A stretch of 57,611 nt of DNA, taken from positions 1 to 57,611 of the forward strand of contig JBKKCR010000172.1 in NCBI GenBank assembly GCA_046712825.1, in the 5' to 3' direction. Below are positions 1 to 10,494 of the stretch, one piece after another. The position numbers were made by a program, and so were the translations under genes. Below the pieces are notes generated by a model. That model was given only the letters and a program-made list of their open reading frames with translations, was not told the origin of the DNA and did not search any database. The DNA comes from DATFGK01 sp046712825 (GTDB lineage: Bacteria; Actinomycetota; AC-67). Positions within the stretch are counted from its first letter, which is position 1; every line of letters begins with the position of its first letter.

Positions 1-54
1 GAGCAGGGCCACGGCGGTCTCGTCGCAGGAGGTCTCGATGCCGAGGGTCAACAT
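1..54 (-). CDS. tsaD: TsaD, N-terminal fragment (tRNA t6A synthesis), cut by window edge
   Basis: Only the first 18 codons are inside the window. They begin with ATG at 54 and read MLTLGIETSCDETAVALL, which is the nucleotide-binding N-terminus typical of TsaD (Kae1/Gcp), the catalytic subunit that transfers threonylcarbamoyl to A37 of ANN-decoding tRNAs. The gene starts 13 bases after the rimI stop. The order tsaE, tsaB, rimI, tsaD is the usual actinobacterial one and supports the call. The remaining three hundred or so residues, including the metal-binding histidines, lie outside. Confidence 0.9.
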   Translation of the reverse strand, partial: MLTLGIETSCDETAVALL

Positions 55-67
55 GACAGACGCCCCA

Positions 68-616
68 TCAGGGGCGCACGCCCTCCGGCAGCTCGGCGGC
101 GATCCGCTCCAGCCGCTCGGCGTAGGCCGGCGTGCGCACCTCGTCGGCCCACATGATCAGGGCGTCCTCCCTCAACTCCTGGTAGTAGTTCTTGCGCACG
201 CCGACCGGGCGGAACCCGAACCACGAATAGAGTCGCTGCGCCGGCCAGTTGGCGACGCGCACCTCGAGCGCGAGCGAGCGCACCGGCCGCCGACGCGCCT
301 CCTCGGTGAGCGCAAGCAGGATCCGCGTCCCGATCTTGCGGTGTTGAGTCGCGGGATCGACGGCGAGCGTCGTGATGTGGCCTTCGTCCAGATGACACAT
401 CAGGCCGCCGTATCCGACCAGCGTCTTGCCCGAGTACGCGACCAGATAGTGACGCGAGGTCCGCTGCGCCAGCTCCGAGAAGAACAGCGCGGCGCTCCAC
501 GGCCGCGGGTACACCAACCGCTCGATCCCGAGCACGTCACGCACGTGCCGGCGCCGCATCGGTGACAGCACGATCGGCGCGGGGTACGGGGGCGGTTCTG
601 CCGGCGCCCGCGCCAT
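68..616 (-). CDS. rimI: RimI, ribosomal protein S18 alanine N-acetyltransferase
   Basis: A 182-residue GNAT-fold acetyltransferase. The acetyl-CoA loop is seen as QHRKIGTRIL near residues 91-100, after the strand ITTLAVDP. The C-terminal stretch VGVRKNYYQ followed by EDALIM is the usual RimI signature. RimI acetylates the N-terminal alanine of ribosomal protein S18; in Actinobacteria it often has broader targets. The ATG at 616 overlaps the tsaB stop (ATGA), so translation is probably coupled. The first 16 or so residues, rich in proline, are an extension over E. coli RimI. Confidence 0.88.
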   Translation of the reverse strand: MARAPAEPPPYPAPIVLSPMRRRHVRDVLGIERLVYPRPWSAALFFSELAQRTSRHYLVAYSGKTLVGYGGLMCHLDEGHITTLAVDPATQHRKIGTRILLALTEEARRRPVRSLALEVRVANWPAQRLYSWFGFRPVGVRKNYYQELREDALIMWADEVRTPAYAERLERIAAELPEGVRP

Positions 617-1389
617 CAGTTCTCGCTCCCGGTCTCCAAGGTGGGTCTCTCGTCGGCTTTCCTCTTCGCTATCTTCACCCGATCGGGCCGTTTGATCACA
701 ACCCCTTGCCGGTCCCAGGCGATCTCGGCGTCCGTCTTGCGTACATAGAGCGGTTCCAGCTCGAGCAACGGGTCGGTGTCCTCGCGGATGAATCGCGGTA
801 TGGCCAGCTCGACCAGCGCCGTCGCGGTCGGGTAGGCCTGGGACTGCGAGGCGAACTCGGCACGCGCCGCGGTCAGCTTGTCGCGGTAGGCGAGCGCGCC
901 GTTGCCGACGAACAAGACCTCCTCGCCGCGGGCCTGGACCTCGCCGGCGAGCCGCCCCGGCGGCCAGGCCACGTACTCGGAGAGCCGCTGCACGCCTCCC
1001 GGGACCTGCCGGTAGAAGGCGCTGAAGACCTCGCCGCGCCGGGCGTCGACGCAGGCGCAGATGAGCCGCGGCGTGTACCGCACCGAGTACGCGAGCAGGT
1101 CCAGCGACGGGATCCCCACGATCGGGATCCGCAACGCCTGCGCCATGGTCTTCGCCGTCGTTACCCCGACCCGCATGCCGGTGAACAGTCCCGGCCCGAC
1201 TCCGACCGCGATCCCGGCGAGCTGACGCATCGGGATCTCGGCTTCGTCGAGGATGAAGCGGATCGCCGGAACCAGGAACTGCTCGTGGCCCTTGCCGCGC
1301 CCGAGCAGCGCGCTGGCGACGGTGCCCTGCTCGCTGCCGATCGCCGCCGACGACACCGCGGTCGAGGTCTCGATCCCGAGCACGAGCAT
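616..1389 (-). CDS. tsaB: TsaB, partner subunit of the t6A37 threonylcarbamoyltransferase
   Basis: A 257-residue protein beginning MLVLGIETSTAVSSAA, the degenerate ASKHA-fold N-terminus of TsaB (YeaZ). The reading frame is open further upstream, but the family start is the ATG at 1389, which overlaps the tsaE stop (ATGA). TsaB is not catalytic: it dimerises with TsaD and recruits TsaE. The stretch GVGPGLFTGMRVGV is the conserved TsaB glycine-rich segment. It forms one operon with tsaE, rimI and tsaD. Confidence 0.93.
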   Translation of the reverse strand: MLVLGIETSTAVSSAAIGSEQGTVASALLGRGKGHEQFLVPAIRFILDEAEIPMRQLAGIAVGVGPGLFTGMRVGVTTAKTMAQALRIPIVGIPSLDLLAYSVRYTPRLICACVDARRGEVFSAFYRQVPGGVQRLSEYVAWPPGRLAGEVQARGEEVLFVGNGALAYRDKLTAARAEFASQSQAYPTATALVELAIPRFIREDTDPLLELEPLYVRKTDAEIAWDRQGVVIKRPDRVKIAKRKADERPTLETGSEN

Positions 1390-1904
1390 CAGCTCTGCTC
1401 CTCCGCTGCTTTGCCGTTGCCGGAGTCCCACACGGCCAACACGTGCTCGAGCTCGCGGAGTCGCCGCTCCCAGGCCGGGCCGCGCCCGTGGAAGACGATC
1501 AACCGATCCTCGCCAGAGCCGCGACGGATGTCGACCTCGAGCAGGGACGGCGGCAGGAGCGCCCCGACGGCGTCGCCCCACTCGATGAACACGACCCAGC
1601 GCGGGTCGAGGAACTCCTCGTAGCCGAGGTCGGTGAGCTCCTGAAGGTTGCTCAGCCGGTAGACGTCGAGGTGCAGGATCGGGAACGTCCCTTGGTACTC
1701 CTTGACCAGAACGAACGACGGGCTGGTGACGCGGTCGGTCACTCCGAGCGCGGCCGCGGCTCCTTGAACGAAGCAGGTCTTCCCCGCGCCGAGGTCTCCG
1801 GAAAGCGCGACGACGTCGCCGGGGAGCATCACCGGCGCGACGGCCGCGGCGACGGCCTTCGTCTCGTCAGGAGTGTTCGTGCGACAGCGGATGCGTCTGC
1901 CCAC
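1389..1904 (-). CDS. tsaE: TsaE, P-loop ATPase of the t6A37 synthesis complex
   Basis: A 171-residue protein with Walker A GDLGAGKT at residues 36-43, then TSPSFVLVKEY and HLDVYRL, both hallmarks of TsaE (YjeE). TsaE binds the TsaB-TsaD dimer and hydrolyses ATP to reset the complex after each round of threonylcarbamoyl transfer. The stop overlaps the tsaB start, and six bases separate it from the upstream glycosylase gene. Confidence 0.93.
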   Translation of the reverse strand: MGRRIRCRTNTPDETKAVAAAVAPVMLPGDVVALSGDLGAGKTCFVQGAAAALGVTDRVTSPSFVLVKEYQGTFPILHLDVYRLSNLQELTDLGYEEFLDPRWVVFIEWGDAVGALLPPSLLEVDIRRGSGEDRLIVFHGRGPAWERRLRELEHVLAVWDSGNGKAAEEQS

Positions 1905-1910
1905 AGGTCC

Positions 1911-2525
1911 TCATTGGGAGAAGAGGCCGAGCTGCTCGCCGGGGTCCTCGATCGCCTCTTCCGGCGTCTCGTCGAGGATCTTGCGGATCAGCATGAAGTC
2001 CTGCTCAACCTGCTGCATCTGAAGTCCGGCCGCGCCGCCGCGCAGGATGGCGGCTGGATGGAACGTCGGGATCAGGACGCGCCCTCGCCAGTCGAACCGT
2101 TGCCCGCGCACCTTGGTGATGCCGACCTTGCGGCCGAGCAGCAGCTGGGTCGCGAAGTTTCCCAACGTCGCGATCACCGTCGGATCGATGAGGTCGATCT
2201 GCTCTTTGAGCCAGGGCTTACAGGACTCGATCTCGTCGGGCATCGGGTCGCGGTTGCCGGGAGGCCGGCATTTGAGAACGTTCGCGATATACACGTCGGA
2301 GCGCTGAAGTCCGATGTCTCCGAGAAGCCTGGTGAGCAACTGGCCGGCCGCTCCGACGAACGGCTCTCCCTGCTTGTCCTCGTGGAAGCCCGGCGCCTCG
2401 CCGATGAACATGAGGTTGGCGGTTGGGTGACCGACGCCGAAGACCACCTGCGTCCGGCCGGCGGCGAGCCGACACTTTGTGCAGGTGAGCGCCTCTTGCT
2501 TGACCTCTTCGAGCGTCCGAGTCAC
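1911..2525 (-). CDS. Type-4 (iron-sulfur) uracil-DNA glycosylase
   Basis: A 204-residue protein of the family-4 uracil-DNA glycosylases, which excise uracil from DNA. Four cysteines placed for a 4Fe-4S cluster are visible: C15 and C18 (CTKC), C86 and C102. Motif A is GEAPGFHED near residues 42-50 and the second active-site motif is HPAAILR at 156-162. The enzyme family is common in Actinobacteria and thermophiles. It sits between the hydrolase and tsaE with 48 and 6 bases of spacing, so it probably belongs to the same transcript. Confidence 0.92.
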   Translation of the reverse strand: MTRTLEEVKQEALTCTKCRLAAGRTQVVFGVGHPTANLMFIGEAPGFHEDKQGEPFVGAAGQLLTRLLGDIGLQRSDVYIANVLKCRPPGNRDPMPDEIESCKPWLKEQIDLIDPTVIATLGNFATQLLLGRKVGITKVRGQRFDWRGRVLIPTFHPAAILRGGAAGLQMQQVEQDFMLIRKILDETPEEAIEDPGEQLGLFSQ

Positions 2526-2573
2526 CGATAGCCCCGGGCGATTCTACGCGGCGACCGCGCGACACCCAAAGGT

Positions 2574-3617
2574 CTAGCCGGCGAGGGCCGGGACCCGTCC
2601 GAGGAACCCGCGCAGACGCGCGTTGAACGAGTGGGGGCGCTCCAGCATCGACATGTGCCCGGCGTCACGGATCACAGCAAGCTCGGCACCTTTGATCGCC
2701 TTGGCCATCCGCTCGGCCCCGCCTGGTGGGCACAGACGGTCGTGCGTGCCGGTGACGACCAGCGTCGGGACGTCGATCACGTCGAGCACCTTGCTCACGT
2801 CCAGCCCGAGCAGCGTCGGCAGCAAGCTTGCCCAGACCTCGGTCGGCGTCTCCGCGAGCATCGAGTCGATGAACTCCACCACGGAGGGCAACGACTTCGG
2901 CCCGACCCCCATCGCGCGGACGGCCAGGTAGGCGAGGTCGCGAGAGCGGCCGCGGACCCGGTCGACACGGCCGGCGTTGCTCGCCAAGGCACGCACCGCG
3001 CCTTCCTGAATCATGTTGAGCGCTGCGCTGAGCCGCCGGGCAGCCCCGGGAAGCATCCCGCTCATCACGTCGGCGGCCGTCGTGTTCACGAGCACGATCG
3101 CTCCGACGCGCGACCCGATCTGTTCGGGGAACAGTTCGGCGAACTTCAGGACGGTCATGCCGCCCATGCTGTGCCCGACCAGCGCGACGGGATCGTTCCC
3201 ACCGTACGTGCGGACCACCGTCTCGAGATCGCGGGCCAGCGCCTCGAGCGACCAGTCGCCGTCGCGCGCCTTCTCCGATCGACCGTGACCGCGCGCGTCG
3301 TACATCAGCAGCCGGTGCGCCGGAGGCAGATCGCGGATCTGGTAATGCCACATGGTCAGGTTCAGCGAGAACCCGTGGACGAGCACGACCGTCGGGCCGC
3401 CGTCCGGTCCGGCCTGCTCGACGTGCAGCCGGGTGCCGTCGAACGACGCTAGAGGTCCGATCGATTCGCCGCGCAACTCTCCGAATGGCTCTTTGGCCTC
3501 GGGGTCGGGCCGCTTTCGGTCGCGTCCGACGAGATACCGTTCGGCGGTGAGGCCCACGGCGGTACCCGCGGCGAGCGCGCCCAGCAGCAGGCCGCGACGA
3601 CGCTTCTTGGGATCCAT
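2574..3617 (-). CDS. Alpha/beta hydrolase, membrane-anchored or exported
   Basis: A 347-residue alpha/beta-hydrolase-fold protein. The nucleophile elbow is GHSMGG with Ser150; the acid is probably Asp293 (GTHDRLCP) and the base His321 (AGHMSM). The oxyanion segment is HGFS at 81-84. The N-terminus has four basic residues followed by a short hydrophobic stretch (9-23), which could be a signal anchor. An alpha/beta hydrolase between alr and tsaE is a recurring actinobacterial arrangement, but the substrate is not known to me. The start at 3617 lies 7 bases after the alr stop. Confidence 0.8.
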   Translation of the reverse strand: MDPKKRRRGLLLGALAAGTAVGLTAERYLVGRDRKRPDPEAKEPFGELRGESIGPLASFDGTRLHVEQAGPDGGPTVVLVHGFSLNLTMWHYQIRDLPPAHRLLMYDARGHGRSEKARDGDWSLEALARDLETVVRTYGGNDPVALVGHSMGGMTVLKFAELFPEQIGSRVGAIVLVNTTAADVMSGMLPGAARRLSAALNMIQEGAVRALASNAGRVDRVRGRSRDLAYLAVRAMGVGPKSLPSVVEFIDSMLAETPTEVWASLLPTLLGLDVSKVLDVIDVPTLVVTGTHDRLCPPGGAERMAKAIKGAELAVIRDAGHMSMLERPHSFNARLRGFLGRVPALAG

Positions 3618-3623
3618 GAGAGC

Positions 3624-4736
3624 CTAGTCTAGGAACACGCGCTCGAGGCGCTGCGTAAGCAGGGTGACGACTTCGTAGTTGATCGTCCCGATCCGTCCGG
3701 CGACGTCTTCCGCAGAGATGCGCTCGGAACCCTGCGTTCCGATCAGCACGGCTTCGTCGCCGACTTCGCACGTGTCGTCGCCGAGATCGGCCATGAACGA
3801 GTCCATGCACACCGTCCCGACGGTCGGGTATCGCCGGCCGCCGACGAGCACCTCGGCGTTGCCCGACAGCGCACGCACCCAACCGTCGGCGTATCCGAGC
3901 GGCAGCGACACGATCGTGCCGGGCCGCTCGAGCTTGTATCGCAGTCCGTACGACACGCCCTCTCCGGTCGCGACGCGTTTCACCATCGCGATCTTCGCTT
4001 TCAAAGAGAGCGCCGGCGTCAGGGGAACGATCCCGGCGAGCGCGGGCGCCGGCGTCAGGCCGTACGTCGCGATCCCAACCCGCACGAGGTCGAAGTGGGC
4101 GTCCGGACGTGTCAGCGCAGCGGCCGAGTTCCCCATGTGCTTGATCGCCGGAGTGACGCCCAGCGCTCCGAGCCGCTCGATCGCATCGTTGAATCGCTCG
4201 ATCTGCCTGTCGATGAACGGGTTGCCGGGGTCGTCGGCGAACGCGAAGTGCGAGAACACGCCTTCGACGTTGAGTCGCCGCTCCTTCGCCAGAGCTTTCG
4301 CGAACTCCTCGAGCTGCTCGTGCGGCACCCCCAGCCGGTTCAGGCCGGTGTCGACCTTGAGGTGAACGGAGATGCCCGCGTTCGCGCGCTCGGCGGCTTC
4401 GCCGAGGCCCGCGATCCCCTGCTCCGTGAAAACACTGGGCGTCAGCCGGTGGCGGACAACATCGTCCGCGCGGTCCGGCGGTGGCTCGTGCAGCAGGAGG
4501 ATCGGCGCCTCGATCCCCGCCTCGCGCAGCCGGATCGCCTCGTCGACCAGGATCACGCCGAGCCACGACGCGCCGGCTCGCAGCGCGGCGATCGCTACCG
4601 GCACGTCGCCGTGCCCGTACGCGTTCGCCTTCACGACCGCGAGGTATTCCGTCCCCGGCGTGAGGTGCTCCATGATCGCGCGGACGTTGGAGCCGACCGC
4701 TCGGAGATCGATCTCGACCCAGGCTGGACGCGTCAT
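3624..4736 (-). CDS. alr: Alanine racemase
   Basis: A 370-residue fold-type III PLP enzyme that interconverts L- and D-alanine for peptidoglycan. The PLP lysine is Lys36 in VVKANAYGHG, and the second catalytic base is Tyr263 in GVSYG. The frame is open upstream, but the homologous start is the ATG at 4736, which overlaps the stop of nnrD/E by four bases (ATGA). It sits with glmS and glmM in a wall-precursor neighbourhood. Confidence 0.94.
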   Translation of the reverse strand: MTRPAWVEIDLRAVGSNVRAIMEHLTPGTEYLAVVKANAYGHGDVPVAIAALRAGASWLGVILVDEAIRLREAGIEAPILLLHEPPPDRADDVVRHRLTPSVFTEQGIAGLGEAAERANAGISVHLKVDTGLNRLGVPHEQLEEFAKALAKERRLNVEGVFSHFAFADDPGNPFIDRQIERFNDAIERLGALGVTPAIKHMGNSAAALTRPDAHFDLVRVGIATYGLTPAPALAGIVPLTPALSLKAKIAMVKRVATGEGVSYGLRYKLERPGTIVSLPLGYADGWVRALSGNAEVLVGGRRYPTVGTVCMDSFMADLGDDTCEVGDEAVLIGTQGSERISAEDVAGRIGTINYEVVTLLTQRLERVFLD

Positions 4737-6265
4737 CCAGCCACCTCGTGCAAGACCTCGGGCAACAGCTCGATGAGCATCGAAGCGTTCGCCGGGTGCG
4801 GCGCGTATCGCTCGGCGGCGAGATCGCCGGCGCGCCCGTGGATCCACGCGGCGGCAGCGGTGGTGAGCAGATCCGTACGTCCCTCCCCCACTTTCAGCTC
4901 CTGCGCCAGGAGCGCCGCGGTCAGCCCCGTCAGCACGTCGCCGGTTCCCCCTTGAGCGAGTGCTGGTCCTCCGGTCGGGTTCACGTACGAGACGCCGTCC
5001 CGGTCCGCGATCACGGTTCCCGGCCCTTTCAGCAGCACGACGGCTTGCAGCCGGGCCGCGGCATGGCGCGCCGCCGCGAGACGATCGCCTTCGATCTCGT
5101 CGTCGGGCCGTCCGACGAGCCGCGAAAGCTCGCGCGTGTGCGGGGTCAGGACTTTCGACGCCGGGCCTCGCGCGAGCAAGTCGGGCGCGCCGGCGAAGGC
5201 CGTGAGCGCGTCGGCGTCGAGCACGAGGGGCAGCTCCAGCTCAGCGACGAGCGCTCTGATCAACTCTGCGGTCGCGGGGTGCGTGGACAGGCCCGGCCCG
5301 AGCGCCGCGACGTGGAACTCGCCGAGCCGCGGCCGCAGCAGCTCGATGCCTTTGGGGTCGATCGTGCCGTCTCCCGTCTCCGGCAGTGGGATGGCGGTGA
5401 CCTCGGGCACGCGTCCGATGATGGTGGGAACGACCGACTCGGGCGCGGCGACGACCGTGAGCCCGGCGCCGCTGTGAACGCAGGCGCCGGCGGTCAGCGC
5501 GGCCGCACCGGGAAGTCCACGCGAGCCGACCACAAGCAACACCGTCCCGACGCGCCGCTTGTTCGACGACGCCTGCCGGATGGGCAGCAGCGCGCGCACG
5601 TCGGCGGCCTCGAGCGCGGACGCCGTCCCGCCGCGCAGATCCCCGGGGATCCCGATGTCGGCGACCTCGACCCGCCCTGCCGCCGAACGTCCGGGCTCGA
5701 ACATGAGACCGGGCTTCAGTCCACCGAGCGTCACGGTTCGCGTCGCGCGCACGGCCCGGCCGCCGACGAGCGCGCCCGTGTCTGAGTCGACGCCGCTCGG
5801 CAGATCGACCGCCACGACGGGGACCGAAACGGATCCCAGACGTTCGATCGCCCCGGCCGCCGCACCCTCAGGCGTCCGAGACAACCCAACCCCGAAGATC
5901 GCGTCGATGATCAGCCCCGCACGACCGAGCTCGCGATCGAGATCTTCGGGCCCTTGGATCCGCCCAGGGAACGCCTGCATCGCCTCGCGCGCGGCCCCTT
6001 GAAGATCGGCACCCAGCAGCATGACCGCCGAGACGCGCGCACCCCACGACATCAGCCATCGGCCGGCCACCAGCCCGTCGCCGGCGTTGTTGCCCTTCCC
6101 ACAGACGATCACGACGCGCCGCCCGTAGGCTCTCCCGAGCAGCTCGCGCGCGGCTCGCGCCACGGCGAAGCCTGCATTCCCCATCAAGGTGGAGGTCGAG
6201 ATCCCGCGCGCCTCGCACGCGGCGTCCTGGCGCCGCACGTCCTCCGCGGTCAGGACGGGAAGCAC
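4733..6265 (-). CDS. nnr: Bifunctional NAD(P)HX epimerase / ADP-dependent NAD(P)HX dehydratase
   Basis: A 510-residue two-domain repair enzyme. The N-terminal YjeF_N epimerase domain (about 1-215) shows GKGNNAGDG at 56-64 and DLPSGVD at 154-160. The C-terminal ribokinase-like dehydratase domain (about 225-505) shows the conserved GGTGDVLTG at 439-447. The protein restores NADH and NADPH damaged by hydration. The arrangement glmS, nnr, alr with 2-base spacing or overlap indicates one operon. Length is normal for the fused form. Confidence 0.93.
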   Translation of the reverse strand: MLPVLTAEDVRRQDAACEARGISTSTLMGNAGFAVARAARELLGRAYGRRVVIVCGKGNNAGDGLVAGRWLMSWGARVSAVMLLGADLQGAAREAMQAFPGRIQGPEDLDRELGRAGLIIDAIFGVGLSRTPEGAAAGAIERLGSVSVPVVAVDLPSGVDSDTGALVGGRAVRATRTVTLGGLKPGLMFEPGRSAAGRVEVADIGIPGDLRGGTASALEAADVRALLPIRQASSNKRRVGTVLLVVGSRGLPGAAALTAGACVHSGAGLTVVAAPESVVPTIIGRVPEVTAIPLPETGDGTIDPKGIELLRPRLGEFHVAALGPGLSTHPATAELIRALVAELELPLVLDADALTAFAGAPDLLARGPASKVLTPHTRELSRLVGRPDDEIEGDRLAAARHAAARLQAVVLLKGPGTVIADRDGVSYVNPTGGPALAQGGTGDVLTGLTAALLAQELKVGEGRTDLLTTAAAAWIHGRAGDLAAERYAPHPANASMLIELLPEVLHEVAG

Positions 6266-6267
6266 CG

Positions 6268-8088
<1,821 letters not shown>

Positions 8089-8168
8089 GGTGTCCGCCCA
8101 GTGTACCGGCCCGGCGTGGAGGGTCTTGCCCCAAAGTTCAGGCCTCCTACCTGCGGAAACGGTGGGAG

Positions 8169-8729
8169 TTACATCGTCGTCCGGTAGCGGAGGTACACCA
8201 TGCCGTTGTCGAAACGGCGATCGTCGAGCAACTCGAGCTTCACGCGGACGTCGTTGGGGAGAGCCCGGTTGCCGCCGCCGACCACGATCGGCGCGACGAA
8301 CAGGTGACACTCGTCGACCGATCCGGCCTTGATCGCCTGTGCTGCGAGGTTGGGACCGGCGATCGTGATGTCACGGCTCTCCGACGCTTTCATCTGCCGC
8401 ACCGCTTCCGGGTCGAAGTCGCGTTCGATCCGCGTCCTGGCGCTGGACACCTTCTCCAGCCTCTTGGAGTACACGATCTTTTCGGCCGCCTGCCATATCT
8501 CCGTGTAGTCCTGCTCGACGGTGGTCTGGTCGGCGAGGGTGTGCGCGGTCTCCCAGTAGACCATCACCTCGTACATGCGTCGTCCGTAGAGATACGTGCC
8601 GATCGGTCGCTGGAGGTCGTTGACAAAGGCATGCACCTCCTCGCCGGGCTCAGCCCAATCGAAGTTGCCGTCCTCGTCGGCTATGTAGCCGTCGAGCGAC
8701 GAGATAACCGAATAGATCAGCTTGGCCAT
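8169..8729 (-). CDS. Dihydrofolate-reductase-fold (RibD C-terminal-like) protein
   Basis: A 186-residue protein starting MAKLIYSVISSLDGYIADEDGNF, the N-terminus of the RibD_C / DHFR-like family (YyaP/YwjB type). ITIAGPNLAAQAIKAGSVDE and the strand LFVAPIVVGGGNRALP are the usual NADPH-binding features. Members include riboflavin-pathway reductases and many proteins of unknown substrate; I cannot assign one here. The start follows the glmM stop by two bases, so it is likely co-translated with glmM. It interrupts the glmM-glmS pair. Confidence 0.82.
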   Translation of the reverse strand: MAKLIYSVISSLDGYIADEDGNFDWAEPGEEVHAFVNDLQRPIGTYLYGRRMYEVMVYWETAHTLADQTTVEQDYTEIWQAAEKIVYSKRLEKVSSARTRIERDFDPEAVRQMKASESRDITIAGPNLAAQAIKAGSVDECHLFVAPIVVGGGNRALPNDVRVKLELLDDRRFDNGMVYLRYRTTM

Positions 8730-8731
8730 AG

Positions 8732-10054
8732 TCAGCCGAGCGTCTCGCGCACAGCTTTCGCGATGCGCTCCGCGGCGGACTGCGCGACGTTCTCGGTGGT
8801 TGCCTCCACCATGACGCGAACCACCGCTTCGGTCCCCGACGGCCGGACCAGCACGCGTCCGTCCGAGCCGAGCTCGCTTTCGACGCGAAGAACCTCGTCC
8901 CACACCGCGTTAGCGTCGTCGAGCCGCTCCTTCGCGACGTCACGGACGTTGATCAGTATCTGCGGCGCACGCGGAGCCAGCGCCGCGAGCGCCGACAGCG
9001 GCTTGCCGCTCGACGCCATCAGCCCGAGCAAGCGAAGCGCGGTCAGTATCCCGTCGCCGGTGGAGTGCTTGTCGAGGAAGATCAAGTGGCCGGACTGCTC
9101 TCCGCCCATGATGATGCTCCGCTCGATCATGGCTTCGAGCACGTAGCGATCCCCGACCACCGTCTCGACGATCTCGATCCCCGCTTCCGACATCGCGCGT
9201 CGGAAGCCGAGGTTGGCCATGACGGTCGACACCACGGCGTCGCCCGGCAGCCTCCCCTGCGTCTTCGCCTCCATCGCGCACGCCGCGAGGATCTGATCGC
9301 CGTCCACGAGCTCTCCCCGCTCGTCCACCGCGATCAGCCGGTCGGCGTCGCCGTCGTGCGCGATGCCGACCTGTGCGCCGCTCTCGACGACCGTGCGCTG
9401 GAGGAACTCGGGGTGGGTCGAGCCGCTGCCGTCGTTGATATTTTTTCCGTCGGGCACGGCGAAGATCGCAGAGACGTCGGCGCCGGCGCGTCGATACGCC
9501 TCGGGCGCCACGTGGAACGCGGCGCCGTTCGCGCAGTCCACGACGACGCGCATCCCTTTCAGGCCCGGCGCGCCGTCGAGCAGGAAATCGAGGTATCGCT
9601 CCTCGGCGTCGGCCGCGTCGGCGCCGCTGCCGGCGGCAACCGCTTCCCCGTTCCCTCGCTCGAGCACGGACTCGATCTGGTCCTCGATCGCGTCGGGGAG
9701 CTTCATCCCGTCGAAGCCGAAGAACTTGATCCCGTTGTCGTCGGCGGCGTTGTGCGAGGCGCTGATGACCGCTCCGGCCTGACAACCGTACGCGCCGGTG
9801 AGATACGCGACTCCGGCTGTCGGGATGACGCCCGCGCGGAGCCCCTCGCCGCCGGCGCGTGCGATGCCGGCGATGAGCGCTTCCTCGAGCGCCGGTCCGG
9901 ACGCGCGCGTGTCGCGTCCGATCAACACCTTGGGTCGCGGATGGCCGCGGCCGAGCACGACGGCGGCCGCGTGACCGAGGTCGGTTGCCAGCTCGACGGT
10001 GAGGTCGTCGCCGAAGCGGCCGCGAACCCCGTCGGTGCCGAAGAGTCTGCCCAT
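8732..10054 (-). CDS. glmM: Phosphoglucosamine mutase
   Basis: A 440-residue alpha-D-phosphohexomutase that converts glucosamine-6-phosphate to glucosamine-1-phosphate. The N-terminus MGRLFGTDGVRG is typical. The phosphoserine loop is SASHNAADDNG, with the phosphorylated serine probably Ser100. The metal loop DGDADR and the sugar loop GGEQSGH follow, and the C-terminal phosphate loop is VRPSGTEAVVRVMVE. It lies directly after rpsI (39 bases), as in many Actinobacteria. Confidence 0.95.
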   Translation of the reverse strand: MGRLFGTDGVRGRFGDDLTVELATDLGHAAAVVLGRGHPRPKVLIGRDTRASGPALEEALIAGIARAGGEGLRAGVIPTAGVAYLTGAYGCQAGAVISASHNAADDNGIKFFGFDGMKLPDAIEDQIESVLERGNGEAVAAGSGADAADAEERYLDFLLDGAPGLKGMRVVVDCANGAAFHVAPEAYRRAGADVSAIFAVPDGKNINDGSGSTHPEFLQRTVVESGAQVGIAHDGDADRLIAVDERGELVDGDQILAACAMEAKTQGRLPGDAVVSTVMANLGFRRAMSEAGIEIVETVVGDRYVLEAMIERSIIMGGEQSGHLIFLDKHSTGDGILTALRLLGLMASSGKPLSALAALAPRAPQILINVRDVAKERLDDANAVWDEVLRVESELGSDGRVLVRPSGTEAVVRVMVEATTENVAQSAAERIAKAVRETLG

Positions 10055-10093
10055 ACCGGCTCCGTTCGGAGTCGCGTTCCTAATGCCGCGCGG

Positions 10094-10492
10094 CTAGCGC
10101 TTCGAGAACTGCGGCGCCTTGCGAGCCTTCTTGAGGCCGTACTTACGGCGCTCTTTGGCTCGCGCGTCTCGCGTCATCATGCCCCTGCGCTTCAGCTCGG
10201 GGCGCAGCGTCGGGTCGGCTTCGACCAACGCGCGGGCGATGCCGTGACGGAGCGCGCCGGCCTGTCCGCTCATGCCACCACCCTCGATGCGCGCCCAGAT
10301 GTCGTAGGCGTCGAACGTGTTCGTGAGCTTCAGCGGCTCGACGACGATCATGCGGAGCACGGGGCGCGGAAAGTAATCCTCGAGCGTGCGGCCGTTCAGG
10401 CTGAACTGGCCGGTGCCGGGGATCAGACGAACGCGCGCGACGGCTTCCTTGCGCCGTCCCGTCGCGCGGACGGTCTCGCCGAGTGTCGCCAC
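10094..10492 (-). CDS. rpsI: 30S ribosomal protein S9
   Basis: A 132-residue S9. I start it at GTG 10492 (VATLGETVRATGRRKEAVARV), two bases after the rplM stop. The C-terminal tail RRKYGLKKARKAPQFSKR is the extended basic tail whose last residues reach the P-site tRNA. A longer frame continues upstream through rplM but is not S9-like. Confidence 0.96.
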   Translation of the reverse strand: MATLGETVRATGRRKEAVARVRLIPGTGQFSLNGRTLEDYFPRPVLRMIVVEPLKLTNTFDAYDIWARIEGGGMSGQAGALRHGIARALVEADPTLRPELKRRGMMTRDARAKERRKYGLKKARKAPQFSKR

Positions 10493-10494
10493 GC

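Noticed and set aside
8089..8168. Possible glmS ribozyme in the glmS leader
   Set aside because: The leader is only 80 bases and lacks the conserved core of the ribozyme, which is a Firmicutes-type element of larger size.
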